A program made the position numbers and the translations under genes. Under the pieces are notes generated by a model. It saw only the letters and a program-made list of their open reading frames with translations, did no database searches and was not told where the DNA came from. DNA of 39,371 bases from the NCBI RefSeq assembly GCF_010548145.1, contig NZ_JAAGLN010000043.1, forward strand, positions 1 through 39,371. Direction: 5' to 3'. This document shows, piece by piece, positions 1 to 7,905 of this stretch (positions are counted from its first letter, which is position 1; each line of letters opens with the position of its first letter). The DNA comes from Streptomyces sp. SID10853. GTDB taxonomy: Bacteria; Actinomycetota; Actinomycetes; Streptomycetales; Streptomycetaceae.

Positions 1-559
1 TGTGGCTCACCAGCGCCTCCAGCGGGTCGAGCCCGGCGGCGAGCAGCACGGCGAGATGGCCGTCGCCCCGGTGCTCGCGCAGCAGCGTCGCCGCGTGCCA
101 GAAGGCGAGGTGGGGCCGGTCGGGGACCGGCAGATCGGCGTGGGCGGAGTACAGCGGCCTGGCGTGCCGGGTGCAGGCTTCGGCCGCGCGCAGCGCGAGC
201 CCGGCCGCTTCGGCCATGGCGTCCGATGCGACCGCCTCTTCGCCGAGGAGCCGCCTCAGCGTGGCGTCGGCGGCGCGCAGCCGGGCGTCGAGCACCTTCT
301 GCGGTGCGGCCGTCTCCCATACGGCGGGGACGTGCCGGGCGATCAGCTCGGGGTTGAAGTTGTAGAAGGTGGCGGCGATGGTGCCGGGGCCGACGGCCCC
401 CATCGCCGCACCGCGCCCGGCGAAGTAGGCCGCGGCCGCGTCGTCGATCCCGATACCGGCGAGCTGCTCGGTGAAGTCGGGGGAGAAGTAGAGCGTCGAG
501 TGGAGCGGGTTGACGGAGTGGTGGCAGCGACGGCCGGCGCGCGGCTGGAGGGAGGTCAT
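1..559 (-). CDS. SCO6745-family protein, 3' end outside the window
   Basis: The minus strand reads from an ATG at 559 to the window edge, giving 186 codons with no stop. The product begins MTSLQPRAGRRCHHSVNPLH and is alanine- and leucine-rich with no signal peptide or membrane segment. It resembles the SCO6745 family of actinobacterial proteins of roughly 280-300 residues, some annotated as SalK-like or helix-turn-helix proteins; the biochemical role is unknown to me. No clear Shine-Dalgarno precedes the ATG. A near-perfect palindrome ends only 12 nt upstream, so transcription probably starts close to the start codon. Identification is from memory of the family and not tested by search. Confidence 0.7.
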   Translation of the reverse strand, partial: MTSLQPRAGRRCHHSVNPLHSTLYFSPDFTEQLAGIGIDDAAAAYFAGRGAAMGAVGPGTIAATFYNFNPELIARHVPAVWETAAPQKVLDARLRAADATLRRLLGEEAVASDAMAEAAGLALRAAEACTRHARPLYSAHADLPVPDRPHLAFWHAATLLREHRGDGHLAVLLAAGLDPLEALVSH

Positions 560-570
560 GACCCGAAGGT

Positions 571-586
571 TACCGACTGGTCGGTA
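571..586. promoter_or_regulatory. TACCGAC-TG-GTCGGTA palindrome, probable TetR-type operator
   Basis: Two perfect 7-bp arms (TACCGAC and GTCGGTA) flank a TG centre, immediately upstream of the minus-strand start at 559. ACCGAC-NN-GTCGGT is a typical operator shape for TetR/AcrR repressors. No TetR gene lies next to it in this window, so the regulator would be outside the window or elsewhere in the genome. Confidence 0.5.
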
Positions 587-641
587 CGTGAGGAAGGGCG
601 GGCGGAACGGCGGGGGAGCGGAGGGTATGGACGGGGCCGTT

Positions 642-1427
642 TCACCCTCCGGTGGTGCCCATCGGGGCGGCCCCGGGGCGCGGTGCCCAGGTGAAGCGGG
701 GCTCCCGCCGCTCCAGGAAGGCCGCCACCCCCTCCGCCGGGTCGCCGGAGTCCCGAGCCGCCGCCCGCCAGTACGCGGCCCGGTCGTCCCGGCCCGCGGT
801 GAACTCCTTGGCCGCGGCCTGCGTCAGCTGCGAGCGCGAGACCAGCACCCGGCCGAACTCCGCCACCCGCGGCCCGAGCGTGTTCACGGGCGCCACCTCG
901 TCCAGCAGCCCGGCCCGCAGGGCGTGGTCCGTACCGATCAACTCGGCCGAGAACAGCAGGTACTTCGCGGTCGCCGGGCCCACCAGGGACACCAGCCGCG
1001 CCGTGGAAGCCGCCGGGTAGACGATCCCGAGCTTCGCCGGGGTCACCCCGAACAGCGCCCCCTCTTCGGCAAACCGCAGATCGCAGGCGGCTGCCAGCTG
1101 GCAGCCGCCGCCCACGCAGTATCCGCGTACGGCGGCGAGCGTCGGCTTGGGGAAGGCGGCGAGCGCTTCCTCGGCCCGGACCGCGAGCCGCTGGGGGTCC
1201 TCACGGGGATCCGGATCCCGGAGTGTCGATATGTCGGCGCCGGCACAGAAGGTGTTCCCGGCGCCGGTCAGGACCAGGATCCGGACAGCCGTGTCCTCCG
1301 CCAGCCCGTCGAGCAGGTCCGGCAGGGCCCGCCACATGGCCGCCGTCATGGCGTTGCGCTTGGCGGGGTTGCTGATCACGACGGTGGCGACCCCGTCGGC
1401 GACGCTGTGCTGCAGCTGCGGCTCCAT
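642..1427 (-). CDS. Enoyl-CoA hydratase/isomerase (crotonase-fold) family protein lacking both usual catalytic glutamates
   Basis: The 261-aa product has the crotonase fold signatures: the NPAKRNAM segment near residue 20, FCAGADIS near 60 and RGYCVGGGCQLAAACDL near 100, the last two forming the CoA and oxyanion-hole elements. In classical enoyl-CoA hydratase the two acid/base residues are Glu in GGxCEL and Glu in the following PExxLG segment. Here these read GGGCQL and TPAKLG, so both are replaced, and simple hydratase activity is doubtful; isomerase, hydrolase or decarboxylase chemistry is possible. The ATG at 1427 was preferred to TTG/GTG at 1469/1466 because family members start just before the first beta strand; no strong ribosome-binding site supports either choice. 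Confidence 0.8.
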   Translation of the reverse strand: MEPQLQHSVADGVATVVISNPAKRNAMTAAMWRALPDLLDGLAEDTAVRILVLTGAGNTFCAGADISTLRDPDPREDPQRLAVRAEEALAAFPKPTLAAVRGYCVGGGCQLAAACDLRFAEEGALFGVTPAKLGIVYPAASTARLVSLVGPATAKYLLFSAELIGTDHALRAGLLDEVAPVNTLGPRVAEFGRVLVSRSQLTQAAAKEFTAGRDDRAAYWRAAARDSGDPAEGVAAFLERREPRFTWAPRPGAAPMGTTGG

Positions 1428-1645
1428 GGGCCGGATGCTATCCGCAGCACCCGGACCCGCGATCACCAAGGCGCCATCACCGGCGCCGAAGCGGACAGAA
1501 GTGGTCGCGTCTCTGGCAGGAGCAGACGTATTCCATCGAATAGCGACGATTGGTGCTGACTTCTGTTCAGCTGCCCGGCGCGGACCAGCTCATTCCCAAC
1601 ACTCGATGCGTGGTCATCAGCGAGCGCGAGGGCGGGAGCCGGGAT

Positions 1646-2149
1646 ATGGAGAGCCGCGGGAGCAGTAGCCCGCCCGACCCGGCGGTCGCCGGCTCCCTGC
1701 CCTACGAAGGTGTCTGGCGGTTCACCGCCCCGGCGGTCGACATGTCCGTGCCGCAGGCCCGGCACGCCGTACGGGACCTCCTGACGCGGCAGCGGGTCCC
1801 GGTCGGCGGCGACACCGTCCAGGGCCTGCTGCTGATCGTCTCCGAGCTCGTCACCAACGCCGTACGCCATGCCGCGCTGCTCTCCCCCGAGGTGGCCGTC
1901 GAGGTCGCCGTCGGGGCCTCCTGGATCCGGGTGTCGGTGGAGGACAACCACCCCTACCGGCCGAAGGCGCTGGACGCGGACCAGGGGCAGACCGGCGGAC
2001 GCGGGCTGATGCTCGTACGGGAGATCACCGCCGAGGCCGGCGGGACCTGCGGTGTCGAGCAGACGGCGAGCGGCGGCAAGGTCGTCTGGTCCGCGCTGCC
2101 GCTCGCCCCCGTCGTCACCAGCCCCCGCTCGGCCCCGTCAGCTCTCTGA
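1646..2149 (+). CDS. RsbW-like ATP-binding (HATPase_c) anti-sigma regulatory protein
   Basis: This is a 167-aa single-domain protein of the histidine-kinase-like ATPase fold, the group that includes anti-sigma factors RsbW and SpoIIAB and is highly expanded in Streptomyces. The N-box is visible as LIVSELVTNAVRHA (Glu-x3-Asn) and the G2 box as GGRGLMLV. The G1 region (VEDNHPYRP) has lost the glycines of the usual D-x-G-x-G. The ATG at 1646 has GGGAG 7 nt upstream; a longer in-frame reading from 1550 has no such site. It is alone, diverging from the crotonase gene and converging on idi with a 35-bp overlap of the coding ends. Its partner sigma factor or anti-anti-sigma factor is not in the window. 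Confidence 0.8.
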   Translation: MESRGSSSPPDPAVAGSLPYEGVWRFTAPAVDMSVPQARHAVRDLLTRQRVPVGGDTVQGLLLIVSELVTNAVRHAALLSPEVAVEVAVGASWIRVSVEDNHPYRPKALDADQGQTGGRGLMLVREITAEAGGTCGVEQTASGGKVVWSALPLAPVVTSPRSAPSAL

Positions 2150-2675
2150 CCGCGGGGCGCGCGGCGTCGAGCACCGTCATGAACCACGCGGAGAACGGTG
2201 CCGACGCGTGCCGCTCGGCGAGTTCGTCGGCGGTCACGAACGCCGTGTCGTCCACCTCGTCGGGGTCGGGCCGCAGTTCCGCCTGGGCGAGTCCGACGAA
2301 CAGATGGTTGAACTCCTGCTCCACCAGGCCCGAATCGGGGTCCGGGTGGTTGTAACGCACCGTGCCCGCCTCGGCGAGCAGCGCCGGCGAGATCCCCAAC
2401 TCCTCGTAGGTGCGCCTGGCCGCCGCGGCGAAGGGGGATTCACCCGGATAAGGGTGCCCGCAGCAGGTGTTGGACCACACGCCGGGGGAGTGGTACTTGC
2501 CGAGTGCCCGACGCTGGATCAGCAGCCGCCCCGCTCCGTCGAAGAGGAAGACCGAGAAAGCCCGGTGCAGCTGACCGGGGGCCTGGTGTGCGGCGAGCTT
2601 CTCCGCCGTCCCGATGGTCCTGCCGCTCTCATCGACCAGTTCGAGCATGATCGCTTCTGCTGCGCCGTTCGACAT
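2115..2675 (-). CDS. idi: Isopentenyl-diphosphate delta-isomerase, type I
   Basis: The 186-aa cytosolic Nudix-fold enzyme interconverts isopentenyl and dimethylallyl diphosphate, setting the IPP/DMAPP ratio for prenyl chain assembly. Diagnostic segments are SNTCCGHPYPGE with the catalytic Cys, the RRTYEELGI Nudix helix, and DPDSGLVEQEFNH with metal-binding His and catalytic Glu. Three in-frame ATGs lie close together (2690, 2681, 2675); the third is chosen because AAGGA sits 5 nt before it. It is separate from the hopanoid operon 11 kb away but would serve it, since that operon carries dxs. The 3' end overlaps the convergent RsbW-like gene by 35 bp. Confidence 0.93.
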   Translation of the reverse strand: MSNGAAEAIMLELVDESGRTIGTAEKLAAHQAPGQLHRAFSVFLFDGAGRLLIQRRALGKYHSPGVWSNTCCGHPYPGESPFAAAARRTYEELGISPALLAEAGTVRYNHPDPDSGLVEQEFNHLFVGLAQAELRPDPDEVDDTAFVTADELAERHASAPFSAWFMTVLDAARPAVRELTGPSGGW

Positions 2676-2757
2676 AACCATCCTTCGCATCGGGCGTCAC
2701 CGGCTCCTCAGTCTGCCGTACAAAAGCGGCTTGTCCGCACTTCGGAGCGCGGGACGT

Positions 2758-2796
2758 GTCGGTGCCCCCGCCACACTGCGTGGCGGGGGCACCGAC
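2758..2796 (-). terminator. 17-bp hairpin terminator of the methyltransferase gene
   Basis: Perfect inverted repeat: arms 2758-2774 and 2780-2796, loop ACTGC. It begins 8 bp past the methyltransferase stop on the minus strand. There is no T-tract, as is usual in high-GC actinobacteria. Confidence 0.8.
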
Positions 2797-2803
2797 CGGA
2801 ATA

Positions 2804-3580
2804 TCAGAATTCGCCGTCCGCCGGGAAACCGGCCCCGTGCATCGGGCGCAGCACATAGGCTGCGTAGCCGTATTCTCCGCCGTGCTCGCGGTACATGGCG
2901 AGTTCCTCGCGGCTGCCCGCCAGCGCCTGCTCCATGGCGGGCCCTTCGGGCAGCTGGGCGGCCACCCGCTCCGCGAACGGGCCGTAGTACTCGTCCCAGT
3001 CGCTCGCGGGCTGCTCGTACATCCCGAGGACGCGGTAACCCGCGGCCTCGGCGGCCAGCGCGGCCTCACCCGCGGTGCGCAGCGGTGAGCCCGCCGTCTC
3101 CCAGAAGGCCCGGCACTCGGCGGAGGGCTCGTCGGTGGTCCACACGCACTCGGTGACCACCAGGGCGCCGCCGGGCGCGAGAAGCCGCCGCCAGCTGCGC
3201 AGGGCGTGGTCGGCGCCGATGATGTACGCGGCCCCCTCGGCCCAGACAAGATCGAACATTCCGTCGGAGAGGGGGAGTTCGGCCATGTCCGCCACGAGCG
3301 TGCGGATCGATCCGCTCAGCCCGCGGTCCGCCGCGCTCCGGCGGAGCTCCGCCAGGAACGGCTCGTGCAGATCGACGGCGGTGACGTCGGCGCCCGCTTC
3401 GGCGGCGAGCAGGAGCGAGGCACGGCCGGGGCCGCAGCCCAGATCGAGTACGCGCGGCCGCTCGGGCAGCGGGCCCGTGAACGAGAGCAGGGTGCGGGTG
3501 GTCGCGTCGGAACCGGGGCTCTGGCGCGGCAGACCGTGGTGCAGGGCGAAGAAGGCTTCAGTGACAGAGGTCTCTGACAA
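2804..3580 (-). CDS. Class I SAM-dependent methyltransferase
   Basis: The 258-aa cytosolic protein has the Rossmann-like methyltransferase core: motif I VLDLGCGPGRASLLLA near residue 45, an acidic residue in VTAVDLHEP at the end of strand 2, and motif II/III around SDGMFDLVWAEGAAYI and LLAPGGALVV. The substrate is not deducible; the fold resembles the UbiE/MenG small-molecule group. The chosen start is a TTG at 3580 with AAGGA 8-9 nt upstream, and it lies inside a 32-aa upstream ORF (3656-3558), so the two are probably translationally coupled. A strong hairpin terminator follows directly. It lies between idi and the CDF exporter, neither obviously related. Confidence 0.85.
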   Translation of the reverse strand: MSETSVTEAFFALHHGLPRQSPGSDATTRTLLSFTGPLPERPRVLDLGCGPGRASLLLAAEAGADVTAVDLHEPFLAELRRSAADRGLSGSIRTLVADMAELPLSDGMFDLVWAEGAAYIIGADHALRSWRRLLAPGGALVVTECVWTTDEPSAECRAFWETAGSPLRTAGEAALAAEAAGYRVLGMYEQPASDWDEYYGPFAERVAAQLPEGPAMEQALAGSREELAMYREHGGEYGYAAYVLRPMHGAGFPADGEF

Positions 3581-3656
3581 CGTGGTGATCCTTGGACGAG
3601 GAGCTGTTGGGGTGGGGTCGGGCGCTGTGCGGGGCAGCGTTCACGGCGACGGTCAT
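3558..3656 (-). CDS. 32-aa micro-ORF upstream of and overlapping the methyltransferase
   Basis: An ATG at 3656 is preceded by a strong AAGGAG 9 nt upstream. The ORF encodes 32 residues starting MTVAVNAAPHSARPHPNSSS and ending in KDHHVVRDLCH. It is rich in His and Ser and has a single Cys near the C-terminus. Third codon positions are mostly G/C, as in real genes here. The stop lies 23 nt inside the methyltransferase gene, in another frame. It could be a coupling leader that sets methyltransferase translation, or a short peptide substrate of that enzyme. No homologue is recognised. Confidence 0.45.
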   Translation of the reverse strand: MTVAVNAAPHSARPHPNSSSSKDHHVVRDLCH

Positions 3657-3783
3657 CAACCTCAGCTCCTTCCAAGGACGGCCCCCGAGGCTAACACCCG
3701 GCGCCCGCCGCCTCCGTGGCCCGACCGGTCCCTCGCTGCTTTCCCCGCCCGCTGCTCTCCCGGACTGTCGCCTCCCCTCCCGC

Positions 3784-4725
3784 TCAGTGACAGAGCTTCG
3801 CCTCGTGCTCCGCGTGGCCGCCCGGCTCCAGCTGGAAGGTGCAGTGCGCGACATCGAAGTGGGTGCCCAGACAGCCCTGCAGGTCGTGCAGCATCTTCTC
3901 GTGCCCGATCGCGTCCAGTACGTCCGGGCTGACCACCACGTGCGCGGAGAGGACCGGCATCCCGGAAGTGATCGTCCAGGCGTGCAGATCGTGGACGTCG
4001 GCCACCCCGGGAAGGCCCAGGATGTGTGCCCGGACCTCGCCCATGTCGACATTCTTCGGGGCCGCTTCCAGCAGTACGTCGAGCGTCTCGCGCAGCAGCT
4101 TGACGGTACGCGGGACGATCATGAGGCCGATGACGATCGAGGCCACCGGGTCGGCCGCCCGCCAGCCCGTCGTCAGGATCAGCGCGGCCGAGATCAGCAC
4201 GGCGACCGAGCCGAGCGCGTCGGCCATCACCTCCAGATAGGCGCCGCGGACATTGATGCTGTCCCGCTGGCCCCGGACGAGGATGGAGAGCGAGATCATG
4301 TTCGCGGCCAGCCCGATGAGGCCGAAGACGATCGTCAGGCCGCCCGCTGTGTCGGCCGGCGTGATGAACCGCTGGATCGCCTCGTACAGGACATATCCGC
4401 CGACGCCGAGCAGCAGAAGGCAGTTGGCGAGCGCTGCCAGGATCTCCGCCCGCGCATAGCCGAAGGTGCGGTTCCCGGTGGCCGGGCGGTTGGCGAAGTG
4501 GATCGCGAGCAGTGCCATCGCAAGCCCGAGCGCGTCCGTCGCCATGTGTGTGGCGTCCGCGAGCAGGGCCAGCGAGTCGGCCAGCAGACCGCCGGCGATC
4601 TCCACCACCATCACGGTCAGCGTGATGCCCAGTGCGATCCGCAGCCGGATCCGGTGAGCGGCGCCCGCGGTCCCGGCCGGCGGCGGCCCGCCGTGTGCGT
4701 GCCCGTGGTCGTGCCCAGCCCCCAT
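3784..4725 (-). CDS. Cation diffusion facilitator (CDF) family metal exporter
   Basis: This 313-aa inner-membrane protein has about six transmembrane helices and would exchange Zn2+ or a similar divalent metal for protons to export it. The N-terminus is His-rich (HDHGHAHGG), TM2 carries the metal-site motif HMATD (His-x3-Asp), and the C-terminal cytoplasmic domain has the LHAWTI...HVVV pattern of CzcD-like members. In TM5 the usual His-x3-Asp reads EVMAD, so one transport-site ligand is Glu rather than His. The start is ATG at 4725. It is apparently monocistronic; no metal-responsive regulator lies beside it. Confidence 0.88.
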   Translation of the reverse strand: MGAGHDHGHAHGGPPPAGTAGAAHRIRLRIALGITLTVMVVEIAGGLLADSLALLADATHMATDALGLAMALLAIHFANRPATGNRTFGYARAEILAALANCLLLLGVGGYVLYEAIQRFITPADTAGGLTIVFGLIGLAANMISLSILVRGQRDSINVRGAYLEVMADALGSVAVLISAALILTTGWRAADPVASIVIGLMIVPRTVKLLRETLDVLLEAAPKNVDMGEVRAHILGLPGVADVHDLHAWTITSGMPVLSAHVVVSPDVLDAIGHEKMLHDLQGCLGTHFDVAHCTFQLEPGGHAEHEAKLCH

Positions 4726-4825
4726 GAGAGCGCCTCCCGATCGTGAGCGTGCCGGTCCGAGAGGTCAGCCAACTACGGGGCAGGGGTATCGGGCAACCCG
4801 AGACCGGACACCATTGTCAGCTACT

Positions 4826-4853
4826 CTGACCTGCGGAAATCATGGCAGGTCAG
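4826..4853 (-). terminator. Inverted repeat after galE, possible terminator
   Basis: CTGACCTG and CAGGTCAG (8-bp perfect arms, 12-nt loop) lie 15-42 nt past the galE stop. The stem is short, so a regulatory site for the CDF gene is also possible. Confidence 0.35.
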
Positions 4854-4867
4854 GGCAGGGCGCGAGA

Positions 4868-5851
4868 TCATTTACCACGCGCCCCGGGGTGTCGCAGACA
4901 CCAGCCGTCCCAGGCCGACTCGACCATCTCGCGCACCCCGCGGGTGGCCTTCCAGCCCAGCTCCCTGGCGATCAGTTCGTCCGAGGCGACGGCCTTCGCC
5001 GCGTCCCCGGGGCGGCGCTCCTCGACCACCGGCGACATCGGCAGCCCGGTGACCGAAGCGACGAGGTCCGCCAGCTCACGTACCGATACGCCCGCACCGC
5101 GCCCGACATTGAGCGTCAGATCCCCCGGGACGTCGTCGGCGGCCAGCTTGGCGGCCACGGCGAGATGGGCGTCGGCGAGATCGGCGACATGGATGTAGTC
5201 GCGGACGCAGGTGCCGTCCGGCGTGGGGTAGTCGGCGCCGAAGATCCGCGGTTCATCGCCGTGGGTCAGCCGGTCGAAGAACATCGGGATGACGTTGTAC
5301 ACGCCGATGTCGGCCAGTTCGGGCGCGGCCGCACCCGCCACGTTGAAGTAGCGCAGACAGGCCGTGGAGAGGCCGTGCGCCCGGCCCGCGGCCCGCACCA
5401 GCCACTCACCGGCCAGCTTCGTCTCGCCGTACGGGTTGATCGGCGCGCAGGGCGTCGACTCGGTGATCAGCTCCGCGTCCGGGACGCCGTAGACCGCGGC
5501 CGACGAGGAGAACAGGAAGCGCCGTACGCCGGCCGCGACCGCGGCCTCCAGCACCACCGTCAGGCCGTGCACATTGTCCCGGTAGTAGCTCAGCGGCTGC
5601 TCGACGGACTCACCGACCTGCTTCCTTCCCGCGAGATGCACCACACCGGAGACCCCGTGGCCGGTCAGGGTCGCGTCCATGAGCCCGCGGTCCAGGACCG
5701 AGCCGCGCACCAGCTCCACCCCGTCCGGAAGGCGCTCGGCCAGCCCGCTCGACAGGTCGTCGATGACGACCACACGCTCGCCGGCCGCCTGCATCGCCCG
5801 CGCCACATGCGCTCCGATGTACCCCGCACCACCTGTGATCAGCCACGTCAT
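4868..5851 (-). CDS. galE: UDP-glucose 4-epimerase
   Basis: The 327-aa cytosolic short-chain dehydrogenase/reductase-family enzyme interconverts UDP-glucose and UDP-galactose with tightly bound NAD. Visible features are the Rossmann motif GGAGYIG at residues 7-13, the SSS catalytic serine segment at 115-117, and the catalytic Tyr141-x3-Lys145 pair in NPYGETK. Length and C-terminal half (CVRDYIHVADLADAH) match the family. The ATG at 5849-5851 was chosen because the Rossmann strand begins six residues later; a longer reading from 5947 adds an unrelated Pro/Arg-rich stretch. It diverges from the envelope cluster starting at 6127 and may supply a nucleotide sugar to the glycosyltransferase there, but that link is an inference. 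Confidence 0.92.
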   Translation of the reverse strand: MTWLITGGAGYIGAHVARAMQAAGERVVVIDDLSSGLAERLPDGVELVRGSVLDRGLMDATLTGHGVSGVVHLAGRKQVGESVEQPLSYYRDNVHGLTVVLEAAVAAGVRRFLFSSSAAVYGVPDAELITESTPCAPINPYGETKLAGEWLVRAAGRAHGLSTACLRYFNVAGAAAPELADIGVYNVIPMFFDRLTHGDEPRIFGADYPTPDGTCVRDYIHVADLADAHLAVAAKLAADDVPGDLTLNVGRGAGVSVRELADLVASVTGLPMSPVVEERRPGDAAKAVASDELIARELGWKATRGVREMVESAWDGWCLRHPGARGK

Positions 5852-6111
5852 ACCGGCCAGCCTAAGGCCGGCCGGCAAGTGGAGGGCCGGCCCCTCCCGG
5901 CTCCGCGCCCCGGAAGGACCCGGAGCGCGGTTTGTGGGGTGAGGCATGGATCGATCATGATGACCGCGGCAGATGGCGCGGGGTCATGCCCACCCGGATC
6001 GGGACGTAAACGGGCCGTGAACTCCTGCTTCCGTCCATCGGATAGCCTCTGCCGACATGCCGCCCGCCCCTGCCGGGAGCGGGCCGTCTCCGCGTGTGTC
6101 ACGCCAGCTCC

Positions 6112-6117
6112 AAGGAG
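6112..6117 (+). promoter_or_regulatory. Shine-Dalgarno AAGGAG that points to a CTG start
   Basis: AAGGAG lies 9 nt before the CTG at 6127. No ATG, GTG or TTG in the correct frame lies at a usable distance; the next GTG (6151) is 33 nt away and would drop eight residues. Confidence 0.5.
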
Positions 6118-6126
6118 TGAGTTCGT

Positions 6127-7905
6127 CTGTCGACCGCCATCCTCGCCGGTGTGCCGGTACCCGGATCGTCGCTGGAGGGCGATCTGCGGTCGCTGGGCTT
6201 CGACGTACGCACCGCAGCCGACGCGGCCGGGACCGCGAAGCTGCTCACCGCCGCACCCGCCGACGAACGTGTGGCGGTCGTCGACACCCGGTTCGTCGGC
6301 CACCTCCACTCGCTCCGCCTGGCGCTGACCGACCCGCGCTTCGCCGCGGCCGCGGTCCCCGGGGCGCTCGCCGTCCAGCCCGAGGCGCGCCCCGCACTCC
6401 ACCGCGTACTGGCGAGCGCGGGGCCGGGCAGCCCCGACGCCCTGGCCGCGGCGCTGGACAGCGCCGGGACCCCGGTACAGCGCCCCGAGCTTGGCAGCCT
6501 GGTCGCCTCGGTCCCGCAGGACCCGCAGAGCCGCCACGAGGCCAGGGCCGCCGTGGCCGCCGTCGACGACGAGGCCGTACGGCTGCGCACGGCGGTGAAG
6601 TCCCGTGACGGCTTCTTCACGACGTACTGCATCAGCCCCTACTCGCGCTACATCGCACGCTGGTGCGCCCGCCGCGGGCTGACCCCGAACCAGGTCACCA
6701 CCGCCTCACTGATCACCGCGCTCATAGCGGCGGCCTGCGCCGCGACCGGCACCCGCGGCGGTTACATCGCCGCCGGTGTCCTGCTGATCTGCTCCTTCGT
6801 GCTGGACTGCACGGACGGCCAGCTCGCCCGGTACTCGCTCCAGTACTCGACGCTCGGCGCCTGGCTCGACGCGACCTTCGACCGGGCCAAGGAGTACGCC
6901 TACTACGCGGGGCTCGCACTGGGCGCGGCCCGTAACGGCGACGACATCTGGGTGCTGGCGCTCGGCGCGATGGTCCTGCAGACCTGCCGTCATGTCGTGG
7001 ACTTCTCCTTCAACGAGGCCAACCACGACGCGACCGCCAACACCAGCCCCACCGCCGCGCTCTCCGACAAGCTCGACAGCGTCGGCTGGACGGTCTGGGT
7101 GCGGCGCATGATCGTCCTCCCGATCGGGGAACGCTGGGCGATGATCGCGGTGCTCACCGCGGTGACCACCCCCCGGATCGTCTTCTACGCGCTCCTCATC
7201 GGCTGCGCGCTCGCCGCCTGCTACACCACGGCCGGCCGGATCCTGCGCTCGCTGACCCGCCGGGCCACCCGTACCGACCGGGCCGCCCAGGCCCTGGCCG
7301 ACCTCGCCGACTCGGGCCCGCTCGCCGAGCTCTTCGCCCGGTTCGTCAAGGGGCCGCGCAGCGCTCTGCCGGTGATCGCGTTCGCGGGCGGCGCCCTGGT
7401 GGTGGCCGTATCGCTCTTCGCCCCCGTCGGCAGCTGGTGGCCCGCCGTGGCCGCCGCCGTGTACTGCGTACTCTCCGGCGCGGCCGTCTCGCGCCCCCTC
7501 AAGGGCGCGCTCGACTGGCTGGTGCCGCCGGTCTTCCGGGCGGCCGAGTACGTCACCGTGCTGGTGCTCGCGGCCCGCTCCGATGTCCACGCGGCCCTGC
7601 CCGCGGCCTTCGGACTCGTCGCGGCCGTCGCCTACCATCACTACGACACGGTGTACCGCATCAAGGGCGGCACCGGCGCGCCCCCCCGCTGGCTGGTGCG
7701 TACGATCGGCGGCCACGACGGCCGGACCCTGGTGGTGGCCGTACTCGCCGCCGTACTGACGACACGGCACACCACGGGGAACGGCTTCGCTGTGGCGCTC
7801 ACGGTGTGCGCCGCGGCCGTGGCGGTCGTGGTGCTCGCGGAGAGCATCCGCTTCTGGGTGTCATCCGGCGCACCCGCTGTACACGACGAAGGAGAACCCG
7901 CATGA
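6127..7905 (+). CDS. CDP-alcohol phosphatidyltransferase with extended N- and C-terminal regions (DUF5941-type)
   Basis: This is a 592-aa membrane protein. The CDP-alcohol phosphatidyltransferase motif D-x2-DG-x2-AR-x8-G-x3-D-x3-D is complete at D227, D230, G231, A234, R235, G244, D248 and D252, preceded by the typical LTPNQVT loop at about 185-191. Such enzymes displace CMP from a CDP-alcohol with a second alcohol in the membrane. Residues 1-150 form a soluble alpha/beta-looking domain, possibly a decayed nucleotidyltransferase. Residues about 390-592 hold further transmembrane segments, as in proteins annotated DUF5941. A CTG start is proposed from the AAGGAG site; the product then begins (M)STAILAGVPVPGSS. 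The stop overlaps the next ATG (ATGA), so it is coupled to the nucleotidyltransferase. Confidence 0.85.
   Translation: MSTAILAGVPVPGSSLEGDLRSLGFDVRTAADAAGTAKLLTAAPADERVAVVDTRFVGHLHSLRLALTDPRFAAAAVPGALAVQPEARPALHRVLASAGPGSPDALAAALDSAGTPVQRPELGSLVASVPQDPQSRHEARAAVAAVDDEAVRLRTAVKSRDGFFTTYCISPYSRYIARWCARRGLTPNQVTTASLITALIAAACAATGTRGGYIAAGVLLICSFVLDCTDGQLARYSLQYSTLGAWLDATFDRAKEYAYYAGLALGAARNGDDIWVLALGAMVLQTCRHVVDFSFNEANHDATANTSPTAALSDKLDSVGWTVWVRRMIVLPIGERWAMIAVLTAVTTPRIVFYALLIGCALAACYTTAGRILRSLTRRATRTDRAAQALADLADSGPLAELFARFVKGPRSALPVIAFAGGALVVAVSLFAPVGSWWPAVAAAVYCVLSGAAVSRPLKGALDWLVPPVFRAAEYVTVLVLAARSDVHAALPAAFGLVAAVAYHHYDTVYRIKGGTGAPPRWLVRTIGGHDGRTLVVAVLAAVLTTRHTTGNGFAVALTVCAAAVAVVVLAESIRFWVSSGAPAVHDEGEPA

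Noticed and set aside
4724..6328. Open frame of 534 codons on the plus strand across galE
   Set aside because: It runs antisense to galE and through the divergent promoter into another frame of the transferase gene. Product is Arg/Gly/Pro-rich without motifs.
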